Source of the DNA: Bacteroidales bacterium UBA1192
GTDB lineage: Bacteria; Bacteroidota; Bacteroidia; Bacteroidales; Bacteroidaceae
Reading direction: 5' to 3'
DNA length: 49,416 nucleotides
Assembly (NCBI GenBank): GCA_002310175.1
Contig: DBYG01000052.1
Location: 1 to 49,416 of the forward strand
Below are positions 42,256 to 49,416 of this stretch, piece after piece. The position numbers were made by a program, and so were the translations under genes. The notes beneath the pieces are model-generated. The model saw only the letters and a program-made list of their open reading frames with translations, ran no database searches and was not told the DNA's origin. Numbering within the stretch: the first letter of the stretch is position 1; each line of letters starts with the position of its first letter.

Positions 42256-43021
42256 CCAGTTCCTTATTTATGTCAATTGAAATCATTCTGTACAGATCAG
42301 CAAGTTCAGGGCGGTCATTAAGTTGTGACAAATGTTCCCGTAAAACTCCCCGGTCACCACGAACCGCAGGACCGGTCTGGGCATCGCGGGGAGGAATCGT
42401 CTCTACCTTTCGTGCAGTCTCCCGCACCAACGGTAGCATGACTCTGAACGGAACGCCCTCATCCGCAAGTAATTTTTCCGCTATTGCGTACATATGGTTG
42501 CTGAAATTACATGCGAACACCGCTGCCACATGCAGTTTAAGCCTACCCTCTGAACTGAGTCCGGTAACATCCGGCGAAATAGAGAAGGCAAGTTTTCTCA
42601 CAATATCGGTCACATCATCCGATGATCCCTCAATAAACAGTGGCACTTTACTCCAGTCAACCACACTTGAACGTGAAAAAGTCTGCATAGGATAAAGCAC
42701 ACCGTATCTGGAAGCACCAACCTTTCGCCAAATATCCATAGGAACACTTCCCGCAGTGTGAAGAATAATTGCTTTCCCTGCATAAGAGACAATCTCCTCT
42801 GCCCTCTCCAAGAGTGCATCATCCCTAATCATAACAAGGAATACATCGGCTTCGGGAATAGTCCGGAATGAGGTGGTATATGTAACTTCAAGACTACCGG
42901 ACAGTATCTTTGCTGATTGTTCAGTGCGGCTATACACTGCAACAATCTCATGCCCGGCCTCTTTCAGTCTCGGGCCGATACACGTGGCCACATTCCCTGC
43001 TCCCACCAAAGCTATCCTCAT
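42242..43021 (-). CDS. Rossmann-fold/DUF2520 protein
   Basis: 259 aa. An N-terminal NAD(P)-binding fold (IALVGAGNVATCIGPRLKEAGHEIVAVYSR) is joined to a helical DUF2520 domain (GRLKLHVAAVFACNFSNHMYAIAE ... QTGPAVRGD). The fold is that of ketopantoate reductase/pyrroline-5-carboxylate reductase relatives and the second half contains the conserved TGP...RGD. The function is unknown. It lies 14 bases after the nitroreductase gene and overlaps kdsC. Confidence 0.85.
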   Translation of the reverse strand: MRIALVGAGNVATCIGPRLKEAGHEIVAVYSRTEQSAKILSGSLEVTYTTSFRTIPEADVFLVMIRDDALLERAEEIVSYAGKAIILHTAGSVPMDIWRKVGASRYGVLYPMQTFSRSSVVDWSKVPLFIEGSSDDVTDIVRKLAFSISPDVTGLSSEGRLKLHVAAVFACNFSNHMYAIAEKLLADEGVPFRVMLPLVRETARKVETIPPRDAQTGPAVRGDRGVLREHLSQLNDRPELADLYRMISIDINKELDDKL

Positions 43022-43035
43022 ACACGCATAGCTTA

Positions 43036-43563
43036 TCAGAACCTGTCCTTGTGGACCTTACTCCATTCTATCTTGTCATCCTCATAGGGCTTGCGCTCCA
43101 TGTTCTTATAGCCGAAACCGATAATGCACAATGGTTCGTATTGCCCCGGAACACCAAGCAACTCAGCTATGGTCTCTTTGGCCGGCTTACCATCCGCATC
43201 TGCGCGACCGCGTATATGACACCAGCAACTGCCCAGGCCCAAATCTTCTGCCTGGAGCTGCATATCTATGGCTGCAATTGAACAATCTTCAATCCAGCAA
43301 TCATTCTCAGCTGGTTGTCCGAGCACGACAACCGCAAACACGGCCTCAGCCAAAAAACCTGAACCCATTGAACGGCACTCGGAAAGTTTTTTAAGTATAA
43401 CGGGATTCTCCACGGTCACAAACTCCCATCCACGGTTGTTTTTCGCGGTAGGCGATATGAGAGCCGCCTTGAGGATAGTCTTTTTCTGTCCGTCAGTCAG
43501 CCTCTCTTCCGTAAATTTGCGCATACTGCGCCTGTTTGCTAATAAAACACTAAAACCATCCAT
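43036..43563 (-). CDS. Nitroreductase-family FMN protein
   Basis: 175 aa from the ATG at 43563. This start is supported by a -7 element TAATTTCG (minus strand; plus CGAAATTA at 43587-43594) that would lie inside the frame if the upstream start at 43617 were used. FMN-binding blocks are RRSMRKFTEERL, SPTAKNNRGWEF and the C-terminal LCIIGFGYKNMERKP. It would reduce nitro compounds, quinones or flavins with NAD(P)H. First gene of the five-gene minus-strand operon through the GH43 enzyme. Confidence 0.85.
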   Translation of the reverse strand: MDGFSVLLANRRSMRKFTEERLTDGQKKTILKAALISPTAKNNRGWEFVTVENPVILKKLSECRSMGSGFLAEAVFAVVVLGQPAENDCWIEDCSIAAIDMQLQAEDLGLGSCWCHIRGRADADGKPAKETIAELLGVPGQYEPLCIIGFGYKNMERKPYEDDKIEWSKVHKDRF

Positions 43564-43639
43564 ATCAGATATTTTTTGCTTTAGCGCGAAATTAGCAATA
43601 ATAATTCTGCAAAACAACAGGCTATATTCCTTTTTTTAT

Positions 43640-45592
43640 TCAGTGCCGGTCTTCCGGTACGATTCCGGAAAAGATGCTTTTGGGAACAATCTCTATGTTT
43701 TCCATCTGGAATGTGGTCTTGTCATTGTCTAAGAGCTGTCTTATACGCAGATAATAATCCTTTTCAGGTTCCATATACTCAGTAACCAGAATCTTTCGCA
43801 ACATATGCTCGGATTCACGATGAGTGACATTTAATTGATAACTGTCAATACCTTTCATCAGTCCGCGATTGTGCATGGCATGATCATATGCCTCTATAGT
43901 CTCTTCGTCACCAAGCTCAGTATCGCTTTTCCAACCAACCTTAGGATTACTGCCGGTCAGACGTAAATCAAGAGGAATACCGCAAGGGCTGTCATTCAGA
44001 TATATCTGAGACACTCCACGTCCATCTTCTGCATAATAAGTAAGCCTCACCTCATATGTAGCGCCTGTGGGTACCGACGGAAGTTTTATGGTGACATCAT
44101 AAATGCCTTCCAACACAAGTTCGTTTCCATAATAACAGAGGTAAGAATTTCCACCTAAGTTACGAAACACTACTGGGACATCTTCCTTATAAGTGAAGTT
44201 TTCAAGAAAACCGGCTTTGAAACATGTTGCTATTCTGGTACTGCCAATGGGTCGTGTACGTGCTCCGGAATTGACAAAATCCGGTGACAGAGTTCCGCAG
44301 GCGATACGGATTCTGGTGTTCAAGGTGTTCTCGCGAGTCTCTCTACTGTATGATATGATGTCGTCAATGTAGTGGTACTGGCCGTTGAGAGCGGTCTGGT
44401 CCATGTATCCTTCTGTCATGGAAAGAACCCTTGCACCTCGAACCTGTACATTTTTGGGGGCACCCTTCCTGTTTATGAACGGATGGCTGTTGCCCCGATA
44501 GTGGGGAGTGCTTATGCGAATGATTGTATGGGGAGCCAGAGTCTCATAGAAATCTTCCATATCAATATCCGCAGGTCTGGCACAGTTGCTCACAATCCTA
44601 GGTTCAGTGATGTTCATGTCGTTATAATTGAGTCCATATGGAAGCAAATGATACGATATGAACCTGTTCAGGGGATTCTTGCGGTTAGTGTAATCTTCAT
44701 CATAAAGACTTGCGTCATTGGGATAGGATTCGTCATATATTTGCTTGGCGTAGGCCGCAAGATCATCAAGATTGTTAATCCCGTTAGCCCTGAACACGTC
44801 ATTGGTCTCAACAAAGGCTGTATACTTGAAATAACGCTTAGCCGGCCATACCTTGTACTCTCTCTCTCCGCTGGTGGCATTACCCCTGAAATAACCTGTC
44901 GTACATGAGTCCTCACCAGGCTCGACATAGTTAAGATCCATGTGCTTGGACAACGAATCCGACAGTCCCGTAGCAATAAGCGCCTCATAGAAAAGACTTA
45001 TTGTCGAGTCCTCTTTCATAACATCGGGCAAAAGTGAGTTACTGGGCTGGATAACACGGTCAACTATGTGCATTACACCGTTCTGAAGTGTATCATCTCT
45101 CTCTAGAATGGTCGTAGCCCTATTTATCTTGTAAATCACCTTATTCTCTCCACTCTCTATGGTTGAGTCACATGTGTATATAAGATAACGGTCAAGCATG
45201 TTTGGATAAGGCAAAGCACCCTCAACGACATCGGCCAAATAAAACGCGTTCGCCATCAAGTGGGTTCGAGCTATTGTGTCGCACTGCTTATCTGTAAGTT
45301 CCGACACACTGGAAAGATGCTTCTCAGCAAGAAATATGTCAAAAGCATCATTGGTCGGGGCAAGGCACGTGTACTCACCGTAAGTGCGCATCTCTCCCCA
45401 TAACCTGGCTCTTTTCAGAACTTCTATGAAACTACTGAAATAGTCCTCCCTGTTTGTTAGGAAGTCCGATACGGTTTCACCAGTAAACGTATAATAAGTT
45501 CCCGGTGCCTGTTCATCAAGACAACCGGTAACGCTCACCATTAACAATGACATACAGACTGTCACACCTGTTTTTACAATGTTGATTTTCAT
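43640..45592 (-). CDS. Fasciclin-domain lipoprotein
   Basis: 650 aa with a lipoprotein signal (MKINIVKTGVTVCMSLLMVSVTGC, lipobox VTGC). Residues about 40-190 form a fasciclin (FAS1) domain with the two family boxes, YTCLAPTNDAFD and the later NGVMHIVDRVIQP. A second, more divergent FAS1-like part follows (about 195-430), and the last 200 residues are beta-rich. Bacteroidota have many such large cell-surface lipoproteins of unknown ligand, often beside TonB receptors. This gene is divergent from the receptor at 45909, sharing the 316-base region between. FAS1 domains mediate adhesion or glycan contact in other systems; the role here is open. Confidence 0.75.
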   Translation of the reverse strand: MKINIVKTGVTVCMSLLMVSVTGCLDEQAPGTYYTFTGETVSDFLTNREDYFSSFIEVLKRARLWGEMRTYGEYTCLAPTNDAFDIFLAEKHLSSVSELTDKQCDTIARTHLMANAFYLADVVEGALPYPNMLDRYLIYTCDSTIESGENKVIYKINRATTILERDDTLQNGVMHIVDRVIQPSNSLLPDVMKEDSTISLFYEALIATGLSDSLSKHMDLNYVEPGEDSCTTGYFRGNATSGEREYKVWPAKRYFKYTAFVETNDVFRANGINNLDDLAAYAKQIYDESYPNDASLYDEDYTNRKNPLNRFISYHLLPYGLNYNDMNITEPRIVSNCARPADIDMEDFYETLAPHTIIRISTPHYRGNSHPFINRKGAPKNVQVRGARVLSMTEGYMDQTALNGQYHYIDDIISYSRETRENTLNTRIRIACGTLSPDFVNSGARTRPIGSTRIATCFKAGFLENFTYKEDVPVVFRNLGGNSYLCYYGNELVLEGIYDVTIKLPSVPTGATYEVRLTYYAEDGRGVSQIYLNDSPCGIPLDLRLTGSNPKVGWKSDTELGDEETIEAYDHAMHNRGLMKGIDSYQLNVTHRESEHMLRKILVTEYMEPEKDYYLRIRQLLDNDKTTFQMENIEIVPKSIFSGIVPEDRH

Positions 45593-45908
45593 ATCATTTT
45601 TTATTTGGGTGTTGTTTAATCATCTAGCCAACCGGTTACAGTGCCGATTCCAATGCGAAATTAACTCCTCTCCATGTTACATAAAGTTACAATTCGAACA
45701 TATAAGGATAGTTTTCAGACATTATTCACTTTTTGAACGGAAATACCGTCAGATTTTGAATATGCCAGGTTTACGTTTCAACATTAGCTCCAAACTTTTA
45801 CAGTAACCATAATCTTTTCTATGTTTCATTTCGGGATGCCCGGAACAGGCCTGTGTTTTTAAGGTGTAAAATGTACGTTTAGGACTTTTTTTACGTTTAT
45901 TCCTTCAG
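45593..45908. other. Divergent intergenic region, 316 bases
   Basis: No gene. It must hold the promoters of the fasciclin lipoprotein and TonB receptor genes. TACGTTT occurs three times on the plus strand (45772-45778, 45874-45880, 45892-45898), the last two 18 bases apart and close to the receptor ATG. No clear TAnnTTTG element is seen, so expression may depend on an alternative sigma factor or activator. Confidence 0.5.
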
Positions 45909-48308
45909 ATGAAGAGAATGAGCAGGATTTCAGGCATAGGGACAAGAGTTCCTGTACTGTTTGTTGCGGTGTTAATGACTATACCGCTTGCAGCGCGTCG
46001 CGTCTATATACACGGACATATTTCTGATGAGAACGGAAATCCTGTCGAACTGGTTACAGTAAATGAAGACAGGACCATGCAGTCAACAATGAGTAACCTG
46101 TTGGGAAACTACTCTCTCTCCGTGACTACACTTGACGACACAGTGCGGCTTACATTCAGACTTATTGGTCATGAAACCCGTAAAAGAGTCATTGCTTCAC
46201 CGCCTGACACTGTCAACCTGAATATAATGCTTCCAACGTCAAGATATTCCCTTGAAGGTGTGGAAATAACCGGAACACGTCGTCAGACAGGCGGGATACA
46301 ACATATAGGTGCTGAAGGACTGCGTTTTAACGCTGACCCTGGCGGTGGATCGGTGGAATCAATCATTGCGACCCAGGCCGGTGTAAGCAGCCATAACGAA
46401 CTAAGCAGCCAATACAATGTACGTGGCGGGAATTTTGATGAAAACAGTGTTTATGTGAACGGAGCGGAGATAATGCGTCCTTTGCTTGTCCGTGCAGGAC
46501 AGCAGGAAGGACTTAGTTTCATCAATCCCGATATGGTGGAATCGATAGGATTCTCAACCGGCGGATTCAATGTTTCATACGGAGACAAGATGTCGTCAGT
46601 TTTAGATATTACATATCGCAAACCCAAGGAATTCGAATCTGTCTTGACAGCCAGTCTTCTGGGAGGCAGCGCCTTTGTAGGTGCAGGTAATAACCGGATA
46701 AGCTTTGCCGGAAGCATCAGGTACAAGACAACATCATACTTGCTTGGAACATTGGATACCAAAGGCGAATATGACCCGTCGTTTTTTGACTTCCAGACAT
46801 ACATAAGCTATACTCCCAACTCAAAATGGTCTGTGGGGATAATTGGCAACATATCACTGAACAATTATAATTTCACTCCACAGACTCGCAGCACTACATT
46901 TGGCACATCTGAAAGTCCACGTCGGTTCACAGTCTATTTTGACGGTTGGGAAAGCGACCGTTTCAACACCATGACCGCAGCCATGGACATTAAGCGTAAG
47001 ATTACTGACAACAGTGCCTTACAGCTGAATATGTCGGTTTTCAGCAGCCGTGAAAGTGAAACTTTCGATATAATGAGCCAGTACTGGCTGGACCAGAATT
47101 CTGTAGGCACATTCCTGCAGCACGCCCGCAACAGACTTGAATCAGACGTGTTGACAGTATCACTGAAGGGTGTACACCGGACCGATGCAGCCGGTTCTGT
47201 CGGATGGGGCATCGAATACCGGAGAGAATCTATAGCTGACCGAATGAGAGAATGGGAGATGCAGGATTCAGCCGGTTATACCTTACCTTACACTCAGTCA
47301 GGTCCCCTGAAGATGTACTATTCCATGAAATCTGCCAACGATATGGCAAGCAACCGGACTTCGGCTTATATCCAGGATACATGGCGATTCAGTTTCAACG
47401 CAGGATTACTGACACTTAACACGGGGGTAAGAGTTGCATACTGGGACTGGAACCGGGAACTGATCGTAAGCCCCAGACTAATTGCCGGGTTCACCCCTGC
47501 ATTCAGCGAAAACCTCACATTCAGGTTCTCTACAGGAGTTTATTTCCAATCGCCATTCTACAAAGAAATGAAAGATACGGTCAATACAGGTGGTATAGGT
47601 GTGGTAATGCTTAACAGAGATATACGTTCACAGCGATCGCTGCAGGTAGTTTTGGGAGGTGATTATGACTTTACGGTATTTGATCGTCCGTTCCGTTTCA
47701 CGGCCGAAGCCTACTACAAGAAACTGGATCGTCTGATTCCGTATAATCTGGACAATGTAAGAATTGTCTATTACGGTGAGAACTGTGCACGAGGTTATGC
47801 TGCCGGAATAGACCTTAAACTGTTTGGCGAATTTGTCCCCGGAACCCAGTCCTGGTTCACATTCTCAGTAATGAACACCAAGGAGAAGATAGGCGGACAA
47901 TGGGTCCCCAGGCCATCGGACCAGCGGTACAATTTCTCACTCTACTTCACAGACTCTTTTCCCCGACGTGACCGATGGAGGATGTCATTGCGGGGATCGT
48001 TGGCCGATGGACTGCCATTTGGCCCGACCAGGAAGGGACGCGAGTCAAGATTGTTCCGGACATCAGCATATAAGCGTGTGGACATAGGTCTGAGTTACAA
48101 GGCAATTGACGGAACCGCTCTTCCGCATTATTACGGCAGGAAAGCACCTTTCAAAAGCATGTGGATTGGATTGGATTGTTTCAACCTGTTAGGTATAAAC
48201 AACGTTAACTCCTACTATTGGGTAACTGATGTAACAGGTGACCAGTATGCAGTACCCAACTATCTGACTGGCCGTCAACTCAACCTGCGACTCATTATCA
48301 CACATTAG
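45909..48308 (+). CDS. TonB-dependent receptor with N-terminal carboxypeptidase-like domain
   Basis: 799 aa. After a signal peptide (to about residue 28) comes a CarboxypepD_reg-like domain (VYIHGHISDENGNPVELVTV ... IGHETRKRV), then a plug (ESIIATQAGVSSHNELSSQYNVRGGNFDENSVYVNGAEI) and a barrel ending in the aromatic-containing QLNLRLIITH. It is shorter than SusC (about 1000 aa), lacks the SusC signature and has no SusD gene. It is more like the receptors for iron complexes or peptides. The likely partner is the fasciclin lipoprotein encoded divergently. Substrate unknown. Confidence 0.85.
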   Translation: MKRMSRISGIGTRVPVLFVAVLMTIPLAARRVYIHGHISDENGNPVELVTVNEDRTMQSTMSNLLGNYSLSVTTLDDTVRLTFRLIGHETRKRVIASPPDTVNLNIMLPTSRYSLEGVEITGTRRQTGGIQHIGAEGLRFNADPGGGSVESIIATQAGVSSHNELSSQYNVRGGNFDENSVYVNGAEIMRPLLVRAGQQEGLSFINPDMVESIGFSTGGFNVSYGDKMSSVLDITYRKPKEFESVLTASLLGGSAFVGAGNNRISFAGSIRYKTTSYLLGTLDTKGEYDPSFFDFQTYISYTPNSKWSVGIIGNISLNNYNFTPQTRSTTFGTSESPRRFTVYFDGWESDRFNTMTAAMDIKRKITDNSALQLNMSVFSSRESETFDIMSQYWLDQNSVGTFLQHARNRLESDVLTVSLKGVHRTDAAGSVGWGIEYRRESIADRMREWEMQDSAGYTLPYTQSGPLKMYYSMKSANDMASNRTSAYIQDTWRFSFNAGLLTLNTGVRVAYWDWNRELIVSPRLIAGFTPAFSENLTFRFSTGVYFQSPFYKEMKDTVNTGGIGVVMLNRDIRSQRSLQVVLGGDYDFTVFDRPFRFTAEAYYKKLDRLIPYNLDNVRIVYYGENCARGYAAGIDLKLFGEFVPGTQSWFTFSVMNTKEKIGGQWVPRPSDQRYNFSLYFTDSFPRRDRWRMSLRGSLADGLPFGPTRKGRESRLFRTSAYKRVDIGLSYKAIDGTALPHYYGRKAPFKSMWIGLDCFNLLGINNVNSYYWVTDVTGDQYAVPNYLTGRQLNLRLIITH

Positions 48309-48346
48309 TTCTATACTCTTCCGTTCCAATTTTAAATATATTTTCC

Positions 48347-48377
48347 TTTTTATTATAAGGTATATTTAGTAACTTTG
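48347..48377 (+). promoter_or_regulatory. Putative promoter of the mce-mmdA operon
   Basis: TTTT (48347-48350), 19 bases, then TAACTTTG (48370-48377). The -7 element is a full match to the Bacteroides consensus. The ATG of the epimerase gene follows after 67 bases. Confidence 0.55.
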
Positions 48378-48444
48378 CGTGCCTTCGCAAGGAGGGCTCT
48401 TTTTTGTATCAGACAAGTAACTAACAATAATTACAAAAACAATT

Positions 48445-48858
48445 ATGAAACCATCACACATTGAGCATCTGGGCATAGCCGTTACCTCCCTGGAGGAGAC
48501 CATGCCTTTCTTTGAGTTTTTAACAGGCAGCAAGTGCTACAACATTGAGGTAGTTGAGGATCAGAAGGTCAAGACAGCTTTCTTCAAGGTTGGCGAGGTC
48601 AAGATAGAACTTCTTGAACCCACATGCCCAGAGTCAACCATCGCCAAGTTCATAGAGAAGAACGGCGGCAAGGGCGGCATCCACCACGTTGCTTTCAATG
48701 TAGAGAATACAGCCGAGGCCCTCAAGGAGGCTGAGGCAGCAGGTATCCGCCTGATTGACGTTGCACCCCGTAAGGGAGCTGAGAACCTGATGATAGGATT
48801 CCTGCACCCCAAATCAACCTGCGGCGTACTGACAGAACTTTGTGAACAACCCAAATAA
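48445..48858 (+). CDS. mce: Methylmalonyl-CoA epimerase
   Basis: 137 aa, a single VOC-fold chain of normal length. The metal ligands are seen as His in SHIEHLGIAV, Glu in VKIELLEPT, His in GGIHHVAFNV and Glu in GVLTELCEQ. It interconverts (R)- and (S)-methylmalonyl-CoA between methylmalonyl-CoA mutase and the decarboxylating step in the succinate-propionate route. It lies 13 bases before mmdA. Confidence 0.93.
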   Translation: MKPSHIEHLGIAVTSLEETMPFFEFLTGSKCYNIEVVEDQKVKTAFFKVGEVKIELLEPTCPESTIAKFIEKNGGKGGIHHVAFNVENTAEALKEAEAAGIRLIDVAPRKGAENLMIGFLHPKSTCGVLTELCEQPK

Positions 48859-48871
48859 TACAACTATAAAA

Positions 48872-49416
48872 ATGGATAACAGCAAACTTCAGAAGCTGGT
48901 AGACAAGCGCGCCCAGGCAATGGCCGGCGGCGGCGAAAAAGCTGTCGAGAAGCATCATGCAAAAGGCAGCTACACTGCACGTGAGCGCATAAACATGCTT
49001 CTTGACGAGGGATCATTTGAGGAGGTCGATATGTTCCTTACCCACCGTTGCACAGACTTCGGTATGGACAAGAAGGTATTCCTGGGCGACGGCGTTGCCG
49101 TAGGTTCAGGTACCATTGACGGCCGTCTGGTATATGTATTTGCACAGGATGCCACGGTAATAGGCGGTTCACTGTCAGAGACTATGGCACAGAAGATATG
49201 CAAGGTCATGGATATGGCCATGAAGATGGGTGCTCCCATCATCGGTCTGAACGATTCAGGCGGTGCACGTATCCAGGAGGGTGCCTGCGCTCTGGCCGGT
49301 TACGCTGAGATATTTGAGCGTAACATCCTGGCTTCGGGCGTTGTTCCCCAGATTTCTGTCATTTTCGGCCCCTGCGCCGGCGGTGCGGTATATAGCCCTG
49401 CCCTGACTGACTTCAT
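48872..49416 (+). CDS. mmdA: Methylmalonyl-CoA decarboxylase/propionyl-CoA carboxylase carboxyltransferase subunit (partial)
   Basis: Only the first 181 codons are in the window; the gene runs off the 3' edge. The start (MDNSKLQKLVDKRAQAMAGG), the ARERINMLLDEGSFEEVD block and the oxyanion-forming NDSGGARIQEG and FGPCAGGAVYSPALTDF match the carboxyltransferase (crotonase-like) subunit of methylmalonyl-CoA decarboxylase and propionyl-CoA carboxylase. With mce upstream, it would make propionyl-CoA (or fix CO2 in reverse) in succinate/propionate fermentation. The ATG is at 48872. Confidence 0.93.
   Translation, partial: MDNSKLQKLVDKRAQAMAGGGEKAVEKHHAKGSYTARERINMLLDEGSFEEVDMFLTHRCTDFGMDKKVFLGDGVAVGSGTIDGRLVYVFAQDATVIGGSLSETMAQKICKVMDMAMKMGAPIIGLNDSGGARIQEGACALAGYAEIFERNILASGVVPQISVIFGPCAGGAVYSPALTDF

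Overview
This window looks like a chromosome segment of a gut-type Bacteroidales (Bacteroidota). The evidence is: promoters of the Bacteroides type (TTTG, about 20 bases, then TAnnTTTG); TonB-dependent receptors; DUF3078 and DUF2520 proteins; a TPP riboswitch followed by an outer-membrane receptor and PnuT; a methylmalonyl-CoA epimerase/carboxyltransferase pair; and many secreted glycoside hydrolases. A three-gene set that fits sulfonolipid (capnine/sulfobacin) synthesis narrows this to sulfonolipid makers such as Alistipes, Odoribacter or uncultured relatives. The genus cannot be fixed from the sequence alone.

Layout. 1-3227: an AT-rich, probably acquired restriction-modification module made of an EcoRV-like endonuclease, an M.EcoRV-like methylase and a second, DpnA-like methylase with an extra C-terminal region. 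It abuts a truncated, frameshifted metallo-beta-lactamase-fold pseudogene (3229-3540). 3576-6539 (minus): an operon of a CE2-type esterase, an intact MBL-fold hydrolase and a SEL1/TonB protein. 6657-8426: an ABC-F ATPase (Uup type). 8482-14456: arabinan/arabinoxylan enzymes GH43 and GH54, followed closely by a VKOR-DsbA disulfide-forming fusion. 14459-14860: a hotdog thioesterase. 14964-18172: a promoter, TPP riboswitch, thiamine receptor and PnuT. 18258-20640: a phosphoribosyltransferase-like protein with a CodB-type permease. 20695-22473: a DUF3078 protein and an EamA transporter. 22474-22927: a non-coding stretch with three phased 13-base repeats, a possible small RNA and an 11-base tandem repeat. 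22928-24190: a NupG-like transporter.

24304-29416 is a four-gene operon: cysteate acyltransferase, cysteate synthase and short-chain reductase candidates, plus a carboxyltransferase-like protein whose biotinyl-type domain lacks the biotin lysine. 29523-37250 (minus) is a tight operon of a double VOC protein, two HdrC-like proteins, a membrane HdrE/D fusion, HdrB-like, HdrA-like and a HerA-type ATPase. This is a methanogen-style heterodisulfide reductase set in a bacterium, with unknown substrate. 37412-38406 encodes TatA and TatC. 38399-43563 (minus) encodes nitroreductase, DUF2520, KdsC-like, Maf and a tandem GH43-CBM6 protein. 43640-48308 holds a fasciclin lipoprotein divergent from a TonB-dependent receptor. 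48445-49416 is methylmalonyl-CoA epimerase and the start of mmdA, cut by the window edge.

The best candidates for something new are the Hdr-VOC membrane redox operon, the sulfonolipid operon with its biotin-less carboxyltransferase, the EcoRV/DpnA hybrid restriction system, the GH54-VKOR/DsbA pairing, and the repeat/small-RNA locus at 22476-22640.
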